46,227 bases of DNA from Thermoplasmatales archaeon UBA509 (lineage in GTDB: Archaea > Thermoplasmatota > Thermoplasmata > Thermoplasmatales > Thermoplasmataceae). Location: contig DAJC01000037.1 in the NCBI GenBank assembly GCA_002498845.1, positions 1 through 46,227 of the forward strand, in the 5' to 3' direction. This document shows, one piece after another, positions 5,652 to 14,884 of this stretch (the first letter of the stretch is position 1; each line of letters begins with the position of its first letter). Made by a program: the position numbers and the translations under genes. Below the pieces are notes generated by a model. It saw nothing but the letters and a program-made list of their open reading frames with translations. It searched no databases and was not told the DNA's origin.

Positions 5652-6995
5652 TTAAGGCAATTCCACGATGGCCTTATCATTCCCTAAAGCCATTTTTACC
5701 ACAAACCCACTATTTATGTAGTGCTCTATCAAATCAATTGAAACCACCTTCTGCTTATGACTTGTGCTTAGCTCCTGTTTATCCTTTTCAATCTGATCCG
5801 ATATGTCGGGTTTACTCATTCCAAAGAGTTTTTCACGTGCCAATTTCGCTATTTCCTCGGAACTCAGGTTAAGGAGGTTTTTCTCTTTGATTTCCTCTTC
5901 AGAGAACCCTGCCATAATAAGAAGTTGTGTCCTGAATTTGTTTTCTACTTCGTCTTCTGTTAGGCCTCTCCGTTCCGTTTCCAAGTACTTGGTTGATTTC
6001 TCATAAGCCAATCTCATGGATTCGATAAGGTCTTCTGATAATCTCCCCTTATTCACTGTATATCTATGCTCAATATCGCCGACGTGGCCCATAAAAAATG
6101 ACCTGTAATCTCTCGGTATTAGCCGTTCGTCCTGGGCCAATAGAAGCCTGCTGTCGAAGTATGCCCGTAAAACGTAAGGTCTCCATGTGAAACCTGCATT
6201 CCGGATGGCATTCCGCATAAGGTCGCCTACATTTACCGCTGTAATGTGTTGCTTTCCCCTGTAGCCTAATTTGGCCGCAGTTATGATTGCCGATTCCTGG
6301 TTAATGATTTCCCCTGACCTGATCCGTTCAATAAGGTAATTCTGCAAGTACATGCAACCTTCCTGACCCAGAAATGTGAAATACTTATTTCCGGACTTAG
6401 ACAGATCTTCCCCGACATTTATCTGAGCCGGTATCCTCTGGAAGGTAACCTGATCCTCTTCGATCTTCAAATCAGGTATATCCTTTACTTTCAATCCGTT
6501 ATTGCCACCATAGTTGCCTAATACGCCTATCCTGACCCCTGTAAAGGCCACGATGGCACATGCCGTCCTTTCCCTGCTGTCCCCTGCATTAAAGATTTTC
6601 TTGAGTTCCTCCGGTGTTGGTATCCTTTCCTCTGTAAGTGTTGGGGATTTCTCAGCGTCTTTGACCTTTATCTGCCTGGGCAGTTTGATCCCGTTAAAGA
6701 GAAGCCATGACTTGACAGCTTTAACGGTGCTTTTTATGTACGAACCTGCATTGCCTTTTTTCTCCCTTAATATAACATAATCGTCAATCAGATCAGCCAA
6801 TGGTTTATCCTTCAATTTTATGATCTGTTGCGGGGTCTTCCCCATTTCCACGCAGAATGAACCCAACCTTCGGAGATAAACGTCGCCCGTTATCTGCGAT
6901 CCGCTATCTACACTGTGTTTCCAACGTGCTATATCCTTATCCTTTAGAAGATAACTATACCTCTCCTTTCCCATGTTGATCACGTTAGAATACAT
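5652..6995 (-). CDS. int: Tyrosine recombinase (integrase) of the element
   Basis: The 447-aa product has a SAM-like N-terminal core-binding region (about 15-105) and a catalytic domain from about 125. Visible catalytic positions: Arg155 (FTGVRIG), YVLR with Arg277, His304 (FMGHVGD) and nucleophile Tyr312 (EHRYTVN). The usual HxxR box reads YxxR. About 110 extra C-terminal residues follow the tyrosine. The gene is intact and does not contain the att core, unlike SSV-type integrases. ATG is at 6995; the TATA element (7002-7009) would better suit the in-frame ATG at 6974. The right att repeat lies 42 bp upstream, so it likely catalyses integration at the tRNA. Confidence 0.9.
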   Translation of the reverse strand: MYSNVINMGKERYSYLLKDKDIARWKHSVDSGSQITGDVYLRRLGSFCVEMGKTPQQIIKLKDKPLADLIDDYVILREKKGNAGSYIKSTVKAVKSWLLFNGIKLPRQIKVKDAEKSPTLTEERIPTPEELKKIFNAGDSRERTACAIVAFTGVRIGVLGNYGGNNGLKVKDIPDLKIEEDQVTFQRIPAQINVGEDLSKSGNKYFTFLGQEGCMYLQNYLIERIRSGEIINQESAIITAAKLGYRGKQHITAVNVGDLMRNAIRNAGFTWRPYVLRAYFDSRLLLAQDERLIPRDYRSFFMGHVGDIEHRYTVNKGRLSEDLIESMRLAYEKSTKYLETERRGLTEDEVENKFRTQLLIMAGFSEEEIKEKNLLNLSSEEIAKLAREKLFGMSKPDISDQIEKDKQELSTSHKQKVVSIDLIEHYINSGFVVKMALGNDKAIVELP

Positions 6996-7036
6996 ATACA
7001 GTATTTAAGTTTTCTAAACCATATAAAGTATAAATC

Positions 7037-7051
7037 CGGTCGGGCCCATTC
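7037..7051 (+). other. Right attachment repeat (attR)
   Basis: This is an exact copy of the 15 bases at 1-15, lying between the integrase promoter and host sequence. With the left copy it bounds an element of about 7.04 kb. The preceding bases (AAATC) would also fit a tRNA T-arm, so the true core may be longer than the window lets me compare. Confidence 0.7.
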
Positions 7052-7246
7052 CAGTCGCATCTAATTTTGGCGGGCAACTCCTTGAATAAACAGAAACTGT
7101 GCAGGAACGGTTAAGAGTTAGCAAATGTAAAATTCATGAACATCACACGTTTTTTGTGGAATTAGTTTTAGAAAGACTCAAGGGGTTCCAGCTTATCTGT
7201 TTATTAGAGGAACCTTATGAGGTGTCCAGTAGACCTCTCAAAGCGA

Positions 7247-8335
7247 TTATTCGTTCTCCGAGTATCTGGCCTTATGTTTATTCTCTCCCCACACAATGGA
7301 ACTCGATAGGATATATCTTACAACATATGCCGCCGCTATGCCAAGTAGATTCGCGTCAAGATATTCGAAGCCTTTCAGGTATAGTGAAAAATAGAAAATG
7401 AAGTTCACCGCTCCAGGCAGGATTGAAAAAATATTATGAAGTGCAATTCTTTTTACAAATCCGAACCTCTTCTTTCTGTTCTTGAAGGTCCACAGGTCAT
7501 TAAGGAAAAAGTTCGTGGTTATTGAAATTTCAATTGCCACGAGATCTGCAAGTATTGGATGGAAACCATGCAGAAGATAAAGCACAAGTTCGTTCACCAG
7601 TATCCCGGTAGTTCCAACAATGGCATACTTTAAGAGATTTCCACGCAATGCAACGAAAGCGAAGAAATCTATGATATCGCGAAACTTGAGTTTGGATCTC
7701 CCGGTTTTTCTAGAGATGAATGCTATGGGATATTCACTGCATACGAATCCTGCAATGATAAGGCGTTCCAGAATGTCAACCTGCCCCGTATATCCAGGCT
7801 TTATTTTTTCCTCTTCAGACAGGAATTTATACGCTCTTTTTGAGTAAACGCGAAATCCAGATGTTGCATCTTTAACTGCGGGATGAAACGATAGGTTCAC
7901 AAGTTTATTTGCAACAGTAGAAATTACTTTCCTGGAAAAACGATCGCCATTATTGCCATTCTCTATATACCTCGAACCCACAACAACATCTGCTCTTGAC
8001 CTTATGGCATATTCAACCATATGGACTATTGTTGATGGATCATGAGAAAAGTCGGCGTCCATCACCACAAGGAAATCATTCTCTGCATGCCTCATTCCCT
8101 CTATTTCCGCTGAAACCAGACCTCGCTGGTTCTTTCTTATGACAAACTTGACCTCTGGAAATCGGGAAACGAGATCGCATGTCCCATCCTGTGAATCGTC
8201 ATCTACTACGTAGACATTATCAAGATCAAGATTCTTTAGTGTTGGAAGAAGTGTTACAAGATTGTGATATTCATTGTATGTAGGTATTACTACGCCGATG
8301 TTGAAGCGTCCATAGCCCGGGTCCAAAGTTATCAA
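7247..8335 (-). CDS. Dolichol/polyprenol-phosphate mannosyltransferase-like glycosyltransferase with GtrA domain
   Basis: The 362-aa product starts with a GT-A family 2 domain: VVIPTYNE at 15-22, VVDDDSQDGT and the metal-binding DAD at 93-95 (VMDADFSHDP), and GSRY further on. The C-terminal part from about residue 230 has four hydrophobic spans typical of GtrA, a flippase-like domain. Such fusions make and move polyprenol-phosphate sugars for surface glycans or N-glycosylation at the membrane. The start is TTG at 8335, decided by a strong AGGAGG about 7 nt upstream. It is the first host gene beyond attR and is transcribed toward the element. Confidence 0.88.
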   Translation of the reverse strand: MITLDPGYGRFNIGVVIPTYNEYHNLVTLLPTLKNLDLDNVYVVDDDSQDGTCDLVSRFPEVKFVIRKNQRGLVSAEIEGMRHAENDFLVVMDADFSHDPSTIVHMVEYAIRSRADVVVGSRYIENGNNGDRFSRKVISTVANKLVNLSFHPAVKDATSGFRVYSKRAYKFLSEEEKIKPGYTGQVDILERLIIAGFVCSEYPIAFISRKTGRSKLKFRDIIDFFAFVALRGNLLKYAIVGTTGILVNELVLYLLHGFHPILADLVAIEISITTNFFLNDLWTFKNRKKRFGFVKRIALHNIFSILPGAVNFIFYFSLYLKGFEYLDANLLGIAAAYVVRYILSSSIVWGENKHKARYSENE

Positions 8336-8339
8336 GAAA

Positions 8340-8919
8340 CTCCTCCTTCGACCATTATTGATTGTTCTCCTTATGTTCGGTATGCTTGCAGTTTGATTTC
8401 AGCGTGATTTACTGAAATCTGTATTTCATATTTAATGCTACCTCTAAATCGACAAAAGGCGAAATTAAATGCCCATATGCTGTTTTACTAGTTTAGGATT
8501 AAATAATCATCGAAGTACAGTGTTATAAACCAACATCGCTAGAATAAGAACAGATAATTTCATGGCTAAAATGCCCCATTTGCTGCACATGCAAATTTTC
8601 ATAAATCGGATAGTTGCAATGCCACCCATTGTCCTGCAAGAGGCTGAAAGCATATTCGCATGGAATGAGTTGTATAACTTCTTTCATTAACGCATCAATT
8701 CTTTCACTCTTACATCTGGAATTGAAACCTTGGTCTCTAGTAAAGAAACTGCAGCATTGCTGGATCGCAGTAACATAACCATGTTTTTCAAGCAGGGCAC
8801 TCAAATTTCTGGTTCTATTCAAGCTTTTTACAAGGCCTGATAGACTGCGCAAATGCAAATTTCGCTTCATGAACCGCAGTGAAGGCAAACATTTAGTAAT
8901 GAATGGCGTTGCGAATGAG
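8340..8919. other. Intergenic stretch with no supported gene
   Basis: About 580 bp separate the glycosyltransferase start from the thermopsin gene, both reading outward. A leftward open frame (8523-8957) is present but looks non-coding and overlaps the thermopsin start region. I see no RNA gene, repeat array or obvious terminator. ATTTAGTAAT (8891-8900) may be the TATA element of the thermopsin gene. Confidence 0.4.
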
Positions 8920-11754
8920 ATGCGATTGAGTTTACACCTTCCGATTATCCTATCCATAGTTGTGATGGTGTTAGTTGTTTCTTCATCCTTTTCTTTTCTT
9001 CATGAATCCGCTGGCACTGTTATTCCACGGAATGGTGGAGGCTTCATGCCCAGCACTACTCAGGATAAGAATGGTTTCAGTGAGCAGACTTCCAAGCATC
9101 TGGAGAATTTCACAGCAATTAATCCGTATCTTTACACAGAGGAGCCAGCACCCATGGGTATTGCAGATTACGGGATAGGGCCTAATGGAATTCCCTACGA
9201 AACCAATAGGACCTCATACACTGGAACTGTAAATATTTCCGGCATATCCACCTTTAACTCAAGCTGGCCAGGAGATTCCATGGGTTTCCAGCTTAATCTG
9301 AACCTAGTTTTCATCAACTCCGGAAATCGTTATGTATTCTGGGTTCAGGATGTTGCGTTATTAAACACAACCTCCCGTGAGATACAGTTTCTGGACAACA
9401 TATGGAATTGCTCTCAACCGCAATCCGGGATGCTGAACTCCTCAGTTACTGGAAACGGAACTGTGGGTGATTCCAGTGGAATAGGGTTCTACTACTATGT
9501 GCCCGGAAATGATCCTGGTAATCTGGTCGATCTCAGCTACCCAACTACAGTTACTCTGAGGATGAACACCAGCCTTGACGCCAGTGGGTCTCCTCAGGTT
9601 AACTTCAGTTACAACGATGGTTATGGATGGGTTACATACGACGAAGTCGTCTTTACATTTGCAAATAATGTCAGGAATGTTCCCGAATTTCAGGTCAGTG
9701 GATTTTACTATAAGCCGGACAATCTCCCCATGGACGCTGAATTCATAATGGGCGGCCCGGGAGGTGGGAGCGACACACAAGACATGGCTTCAAGTGTTTC
9801 CATGATGCTGGACTATTGGAATGGTTACAATTATCAGGCAGTGTCTAATGCGTATAATTTTGGAAGCAATACAGCTGAAGGAATATCCAATGTATCCATA
9901 GCCTCATCACCGGCAAGTGAATCTGGAACTCCGGTTATATCTGCTGAAAGCGGATCTGGAGCCCTTGACATGGCCTATAACACTTCAACCACTGGTTTTC
10001 TCAATCTATCATCTCCAAATTTGCCTTCAGGGCAGCTATATATCAATACAACAGTAGTTCCGTATGAAAACCAAGGAGCCAACGTAACACTTTATTCAGG
10101 CACATATAATGTTCACCTTGTGTCGGGGTCACAGAAAATGAGCTTCGGGACTGTTACCATATTACCTGATTCTGTAACAAGGATCACCACGGTCTCCAGT
10201 TACTGGGTTAATTTCACAGAGTCTGGACTTCCGTCTGGTTCTTACTGGACGATAAATATGTCCGGCATTCTCAAATCTTCAACCGGGAATACAATTTCAC
10301 TGCTTCTCCACAATGGCACTTATTTCTATAATGTTTCGACCATCCCAGGTTACTCGGCCATATCGAATTCCGGTAAACTGAGCATATCAGGCGCCCCTGT
10401 TAGCATAAAGGTGAAGTTTACCCAGATAAAGTATGTACTGAATGTGTTTCAAAGCGGATTGCCTGCCGGTACACTATGGTATTTAAACATCTCATCAACC
10501 GAATATAATTTCTCAGAAAGTGATTCACTGATCATTCAACTTCCAAATGGAACTTATCATTACAACTACAGCACGCTAGATTCCATTTATTCAGGCGGTT
10601 CCGGATCGTTCAGGGTTTACGGCTCTAATATTACAATAACTGTCGATTTCATGAAGAATGGGGAGCTTGTTGTGATCTCAGGAATCAATTCCATCCTGTT
10701 CCTGAATGGGGAAAAGATCCTGGATGACAAAAGTAACTTTTCCATATACATCAAGCCCGGAACATATTATCTTGTGGATTCTGCTCCCGGATACTATGCG
10801 TATTCTGATTTCTTCTCCATAAGATACAGCAGCGCTCTGACATTGAATATCACCCTGAAGGCCATGGTAGACTATGGTTATCTGAATGGTACTGTTAATT
10901 CAAATAACGCCATAATCAGAGCCAACGGAATGCCTGTAGCAGTTTCAAGTGGAAAGTTCAACGAAACGCTTCCTGCGGGCAGATACGTAGTTTCAATATA
11001 TGGGGATAACCTGACTCCGGAGATATATTCACTTATCATTTACGGCGGAAAGGAAACATACCTGAATATTACTACTCAATCGTCTGTTACCTTTGATATA
11101 CAAGGGCATATAACGCCAGGAAACGCTGAGATATTATTCAATGGATTACCTGCCACAACGAACTCATCTGGCTATTACGTGATATATCTTCCCGCAGGGC
11201 AGTATAAAGCTTCAGTTACTGAATCAGAATACATGCCGGAATCTTACAATCTCTCCGTAAGCGGAAATATTTCCCGCAATTTTGCTCTTGACTTGATTCC
11301 TGCACGTTATGCACTTTCAACATACGGCATCGTCACAGTAGAATCTGCCAATATATCGCTGATTATGGTAAACAATACAGCTGGCTCTGTATCAATTAGC
11401 TATTCTTCGGACACAAGTGAAGGAACTATGCTCATATATGTACCTCTGAACAACCTTACAGGTAGCAGTGTATCGCAGGCACTGTCAAGCAGAGTTTATG
11501 TCAATGGATACGCAATTTCGAACTACACAATAGCGATCACTGGCAATTATACTGCAATACTGTCGGTTAATGTCCATAATGGTGATCCGCTTATTATCTG
11601 GCTCCTGAACTCAAGTCTTCAGGCACCGCTACCTCACTTAAATAATGCACCTAAGTTAATATCCCCACAGGATACAGGAGCATACCTGGCACTGGGTGCG
11701 CTTGTAGCTGTGCTGTTGGGAGCCGTGGCTCTGACAAGAAAAAGATTTCTGTGA
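8920..11754 (+). CDS. Thermopsin-family (peptidase A5) surface acid protease, membrane anchored
   Basis: The chosen ATG at 8920 puts a signal peptide (MRLSLHLPIILSIVVMVLVV) at the very N-terminus; the frame is open to 8869. The first ~330 residues match thermopsin: NPYLYTEEPAPMGIADYGI, YVFWVQDV, FLDNIWN, TGNGTV, MDAEFIMGGPGGG and NFGSNTAEG. Thermopsins are extracellular pepsin-like proteases active in hot acid. Beyond them come repeated beta-rich modules: FTESGLPSGSYWTINMSG and FQSGLPAGTLWYLNISS, then PEGA-like hairpins. N-x-S/T sites are very abundant, suggesting heavy glycosylation. A C-terminal helix (YLALGALVAVLLGAVAL) followed by RKRF anchors it with the enzyme outside. Length (944 aa) is far above the ~340 aa of classical thermopsin. 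Confidence 0.87.
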   Translation: MRLSLHLPIILSIVVMVLVVSSSFSFLHESAGTVIPRNGGGFMPSTTQDKNGFSEQTSKHLENFTAINPYLYTEEPAPMGIADYGIGPNGIPYETNRTSYTGTVNISGISTFNSSWPGDSMGFQLNLNLVFINSGNRYVFWVQDVALLNTTSREIQFLDNIWNCSQPQSGMLNSSVTGNGTVGDSSGIGFYYYVPGNDPGNLVDLSYPTTVTLRMNTSLDASGSPQVNFSYNDGYGWVTYDEVVFTFANNVRNVPEFQVSGFYYKPDNLPMDAEFIMGGPGGGSDTQDMASSVSMMLDYWNGYNYQAVSNAYNFGSNTAEGISNVSIASSPASESGTPVISAESGSGALDMAYNTSTTGFLNLSSPNLPSGQLYINTTVVPYENQGANVTLYSGTYNVHLVSGSQKMSFGTVTILPDSVTRITTVSSYWVNFTESGLPSGSYWTINMSGILKSSTGNTISLLLHNGTYFYNVSTIPGYSAISNSGKLSISGAPVSIKVKFTQIKYVLNVFQSGLPAGTLWYLNISSTEYNFSESDSLIIQLPNGTYHYNYSTLDSIYSGGSGSFRVYGSNITITVDFMKNGELVVISGINSILFLNGEKILDDKSNFSIYIKPGTYYLVDSAPGYYAYSDFFSIRYSSALTLNITLKAMVDYGYLNGTVNSNNAIIRANGMPVAVSSGKFNETLPAGRYVVSIYGDNLTPEIYSLIIYGGKETYLNITTQSSVTFDIQGHITPGNAEILFNGLPATTNSSGYYVIYLPAGQYKASVTESEYMPESYNLSVSGNISRNFALDLIPARYALSTYGIVTVESANISLIMVNNTAGSVSISYSSDTSEGTMLIYVPLNNLTGSSVSQALSSRVYVNGYAISNYTIAITGNYTAILSVNVHNGDPLIIWLLNSSLQAPLPHLNNAPKLISPQDTGAYLALGALVAVLLGAVALTRKRFL

Positions 11755-11757
11755 ACC

Positions 11758-12201
11758 TTAAAACTCAATCTTTATTTGCCAGTCATTTTTGTTCTGGATG
11801 ATTGACCCATTCAGTCCTTTATCCTCAATCTGGCTAAGCCGGGTTGTTGCTTCGCTTTCTGATCTGCAGTGAAAGAAGATGGCGTCATATCCCAGTTCGG
11901 GCATATCACTCTGCGAACCAAGAATGTCCTGCAGCTTATCCAGAACCTCGACATACCGCTCCTGCGTAGTCCTGAGCTGCCCGGTTTTTATTCTCTCCGT
12001 ACCTCTTTCCATAAGACTGCTGTAAATTACCTGATTTACCTTCCCGGAAATCTGCCTGTGAGAGGGCGTCCTGAAACCTGTGGCCATGAAGTAAGCTCCA
12101 ACGGCTATCACCACCCCTCCTAGATAATCCAGCACGAAGAAGAAGAAATAGAAACCGAGGATGGCTATAAGTATTCCCATTATGGTCCTAGTGTTGTTCA
12201 A
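11758..12201 (-). CDS. Hypothetical membrane protein with soluble C-terminal domain
   Basis: The product (147 aa from TTG at 12201, or 140 aa from the ATG at 12180) has two close hydrophobic helices in the first 45 residues, then a cytoplasmic domain of about 95 residues with a helical stretch and a beta-alpha-beta-like end. It converges on the thermopsin gene with a 3-bp gap between stop codons. No family is recognised and no partner is implied by the neighbourhood. The ATG start is preferred because it lies closer to the first helix. Confidence 0.6.
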   Translation of the reverse strand: MNNTRTIMGILIAILGFYFFFFVLDYLGGVVIAVGAYFMATGFRTPSHRQISGKVNQVIYSSLMERGTERIKTGQLRTTQERYVEVLDKLQDILGSQSDMPELGYDAIFFHCRSESEATTRLSQIEDKGLNGSIIQNKNDWQIKIEF

Positions 12202-12370
12202 TAAGTTTGAAATGCAATTCTGACTAAAATCTTTACCGATTCCTGTGGACTACTAATTGCAAATTGCACATGAATACAGTATTAGACTGGTTTTCTTCAA
12301 TTCTGGAAGGATGTGATGCTAGCCAGGTGTATTATATAGGGTCAGCAATATGTGCGGCTCTCTGAAAAAC

Positions 12371-12379
12371 ATTATTAAA
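12371..12379 (+). promoter_or_regulatory. TATA box of the dCMP deaminase gene
   Basis: ATTATTAAA is centred 24 nt before the ATG at 12399 with no ribosome binding site between, consistent with a leaderless transcript. Confidence 0.45.
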
Positions 12380-12398
12380 TGCTTCAAACTATGACTTT

Positions 12399-12911
12399 AT
12401 GCAGAATGAAAGACCAACGTGGGACCAGTATTTCATGAGGATGGCTTTCCTTGCTGCTTCCAGATCAAACTGCACAAGGAGGAAAGTTGGGGCCGTTATT
12501 GTAAAGGACAAAAATGTTTTGGCCACTGGATATAACGGTCCTCCTTCAGGAACAGTTCATTGTGACGTGGTTGGCTGCATTAGAGATGAACTTGATGTTC
12601 CTTCCGGGGAGAGGCATGAACTCTGCCGGGGTCTTCATGCTGAACAGAATGCCATAATCCAGGCAGCTGTTCATGGAGTCAGCATCAAGGATGCAGTTAT
12701 TTATGTGACAACTCACCCATGTGTTGTTTGCTCCAAGATGCTCATGAACGCACAGATCAGAGAAATCATTTACGCACAGGGTTATCCGGACGAACTTTCG
12801 GAACTCATGCTTCTTGAAAGCGATATTAAAAAGAGGCGCTTTGAGCTTCCGGAAGGAGAGGTCAAGGCAATGCTCGGCGAGTTCTATGCAACTACTCCCG
12901 GTAGCGATTAA
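12399..12911 (+). CDS. Deoxycytidylate (dCMP) deaminase family protein
   Basis: The 170-aa product is a zinc-dependent cytidine/deoxycytidylate deaminase, converting dCMP to dUMP for thymidylate synthesis. The active site is visible: H80-A-E82 (GLHAEQNA), with Glu82 as proton shuttle, and PCVVC with Cys108 and Cys111 as zinc ligands. TGYNGPPSG (43-51) and a Cys/His-containing insert between it and the active site are typical of the ComEB/dCMP-deaminase branch and may bind a second metal. Length is normal. It is transcribed alone. Confidence 0.9.
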   Translation: MQNERPTWDQYFMRMAFLAASRSNCTRRKVGAVIVKDKNVLATGYNGPPSGTVHCDVVGCIRDELDVPSGERHELCRGLHAEQNAIIQAAVHGVSIKDAVIYVTTHPCVVCSKMLMNAQIREIIYAQGYPDELSELMLLESDIKKRRFELPEGEVKAMLGEFYATTPGSD

Positions 12912-13053
12912 AGAGAGATTCAGGAATCAGGGCTTCTTTTTCTTTTTCATGAAGCCAGAAATGGCATTTTGCATCGCCTGTGCACAGTAAAATGCTTCAG
13001 GAATTTTTCAGCCCTGTGATAATTCTTTTATTATAGTTGTGTATGGGGCTTTC

Positions 13054-13710
13054 GTGATTCACATTGCCATTGCAACTGAGCTTGCTAATTTCGTAATAGG
13101 GCTCATACAGGCCTTGGGATACCCTGGCATCTTTGTTTTGATGCTCCTTGAGGGTCTTCTTCTTCCCATACCGTCTGAGGTTGTTATGGCATTCGGCGGT
13201 TATCTAGCCTTTTCAGGTGGTCTTCTTGGAGTCGCGGGCTTGCCAGCATTTATTATCCTGCTCGTTGTTGGTAGTCTGGGAAATCTTACTGGAGCTTATC
13301 TTGCTTATATGCTTGGGGATTATGGTGGAATTCCTTTAATACTGAGATATGGCAGATATGTTATGCTGGACGAATCTTCCATACGGAGAACACACGAGTG
13401 GTTTTTCAGGTATGGTCCACTCTCTGTCTTTTTCACGCGGCTTGTCCCCATATTCCGTACGTTCATATCCATACCAGCTGGAATTGCCAGAATGAACAGG
13501 GCATCATTCCTTCTGTTGACACTTGCCGGTGCCCTCATCTGGGACAGCTTCCTGATATATTTTGGATATATTCTGGGCCCGCACTGGGGTAGCATTCTTT
13601 CATACTTCGATGAGTACCAGTATGTGGCTATTGCAATCCTTATAGGAATTATACTGTGGTGGTTTTTTTCAAAACTAAGCAAGAGGAGACAGCAGAGAAC
13701 CGTTTCTTGA
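13054..13710 (+). CDS. DedA/SNARE-associated family membrane protein
   Basis: The frame opens with GTG at 13039, but a TATA-like TTTTATTATA (13025-13034) suits a leaderless start at the in-frame GTG at 13054, giving about 218 aa. The product is polytopic. It shows LEGLLLPIPSEVVMAFGGYLA near the N-terminus and FFTRLVPIFRTFISIPAG in the middle, both DedA signatures; the conserved acidic residue and arginines are linked to proton-driven lipid transport (undecaprenyl-phosphate or phospholipid flipping). In an archaeon the substrate is probably a polyprenyl or archaeal lipid carrier, which is inference. Confidence 0.87.
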   Translation: MIHIAIATELANFVIGLIQALGYPGIFVLMLLEGLLLPIPSEVVMAFGGYLAFSGGLLGVAGLPAFIILLVVGSLGNLTGAYLAYMLGDYGGIPLILRYGRYVMLDESSIRRTHEWFFRYGPLSVFFTRLVPIFRTFISIPAGIARMNRASFLLLTLAGALIWDSFLIYFGYILGPHWGSILSYFDEYQYVAIAILIGIILWWFFSKLSKRRQQRTVS

Positions 13711-14078
13711 AGCCAGGTGCATGATACCTGCACTTCACAAATCATTATATCAAAATTTCACTGTGATTTTGCGGTGACAGGTTCTTACGGTGTTTCACCT
13801 ACTTGTTTTTCTCTGTAATGACACATGATCGGATCAGTATGATCTGAATTTTGGAAATTTTTGGGAATGGTTTCGTGCCAGCGAGAATTAATCTCGGGCC
13901 AGAACAAATTTCTGACCCTCCGCCACGGATTAGCTTGGTGAATATGCTGTTTCATGGAAGTGATATTGTTTTTACAGCGCCGATAGGAAGTGAACTTCTT
14001 GCGATTTAAAGCTTGAACACATAAGTTTCAACCAGTAACAGCTAAAATAGTACTGAACAGTAAAAATGGAGACGCCGC
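13711..14078. other. Intergenic stretch between convergent dedA-type and sdhD genes
   Basis: These 368 bp contain no convincing open frame. A TATA-like CATTATATC lies near 13743 and several short 5-bp hairpins follow (for example CAGGT...ACCTG around 13714-13730), but I cannot identify an RNA gene. It may simply hold the 3' regions of both transcripts. Confidence 0.35.
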
Positions 14079-14468
14079 TTATGGAAGCGGTATCCTTGCA
14101 ACGAGAACTGCAAGAATTGTTCCATAAACGACGGTAACGATGTACAGGGCAACCATTGCGTAATTTACATAGGCCTTGCCCCTTTCACCAATATTCAAAT
14201 CCTTGATTATCCCGCCCAGGCCATTCACTGCATGATAACTTATGACCCATACGAATACTATGAAGAACGCAAGCCACCAGACATTGTGCATATTCTCTAT
14301 AACTGAGGTAAAGAACTGTATGGGATGTCCAAAGTCTATGTGCGCAACATAGAGGTGTACGCCAAGGAAGAATATGAGGAAGAGACCTGACGCAGCCTGA
14401 AACATTCTCCCAATGGAACCGGTGGAACTCCTCATTTCTCTCCCGCTGTTCATCTCAACTTCTGCCAT
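14079..14468 (-). CDS. sdhD: Succinate dehydrogenase membrane anchor subunit D
   Basis: From the ATG at 14468 the product has 129 aa with three transmembrane helices. The open frame extends to 14540, but that would overlap sdhC by 71 nt; the 14468 start lies one base after the sdhC stop. Histidines in GVHLYVAH and SYHAVNGLGG are candidate heme/quinone-site residues. It is the last gene of sdhABCD. With SdhC it would anchor the complex, bind heme b and pass electrons from succinate to a membrane quinone. Confidence 0.8.
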   Translation of the reverse strand: MAEVEMNSGREMRSSTGSIGRMFQAASGLFLIFFLGVHLYVAHIDFGHPIQFFTSVIENMHNVWWLAFFIVFVWVISYHAVNGLGGIIKDLNIGERGKAYVNYAMVALYIVTVVYGTILAVLVARIPLP

Positions 14469-14469
14469 A

Positions 14470-14883
14470 TCAGCTCGCCCCCAGGAACATGTAGGCATAA
14501 TACAGGAAAATGCCCAGAAGCACCATTGATATAACCTCAAATACGTAGAACATTGCCTTATTATTTTCCAGTCCTATACCAAGCTCATTCAATGCAAGTC
14601 TTGTCCCGTTGGCGCCATGATAGAATATGACCAGGGCAAGAAGAACATCCAGCACAAGGAAAGAATCAAATGGGCCGTAGGTGACAGACGTTACCAGACT
14701 GTTGTACGTAGCCTTTCCCACGAGTAGATGTGAAAGTACGAACAGGTGAAGATAAAGGTAGAATACAATCACCAGTCCGCTGAACCTGTGCATGGCGAAC
14801 GCAAAGTAGCCTATTCCCTTTCTATAGAATTTAACCCAGCCCATGGGGCCTTCCCGCAGATTTTTCACGTTTTCCTCAACCAT
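14470..14883 (-). CDS. sdhC: Succinate dehydrogenase cytochrome b subunit C
   Basis: From the ATG at 14883, one base after the sdhB stop, the product has 137 aa and three transmembrane helices. It shows AMHRFSGLVIVFYLYLHLFV, the H-R-x-S-G motif of SdhC cytochrome b556, and IFYHGANGTRL, typical of the quinone/heme region. Longer starts up to 14916 would overlap sdhB. It would form the membrane domain with SdhD. Confidence 0.85.
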   Translation of the reverse strand: MVEENVKNLREGPMGWVKFYRKGIGYFAFAMHRFSGLVIVFYLYLHLFVLSHLLVGKATYNSLVTSVTYGPFDSFLVLDVLLALVIFYHGANGTRLALNELGIGLENNKAMFYVFEVISMVLLGIFLYYAYMFLGAS

Positions 14884-14884
14884 T

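Noticed and set aside
7099..7401. Rightward 100-aa frame near attR
   Set aside because: Half of it lies antisense to the glycosyltransferase; the free part has no recognisable motif or promoter.
8523..8957. Leftward 144-aa frame beside the thermopsin gene
   Set aside because: Composition looks random (scattered Cys, His, Ser), it overlaps the thermopsin 5' region, and its best internal start coincides with an ATG on the other strand; no promoter or family support.
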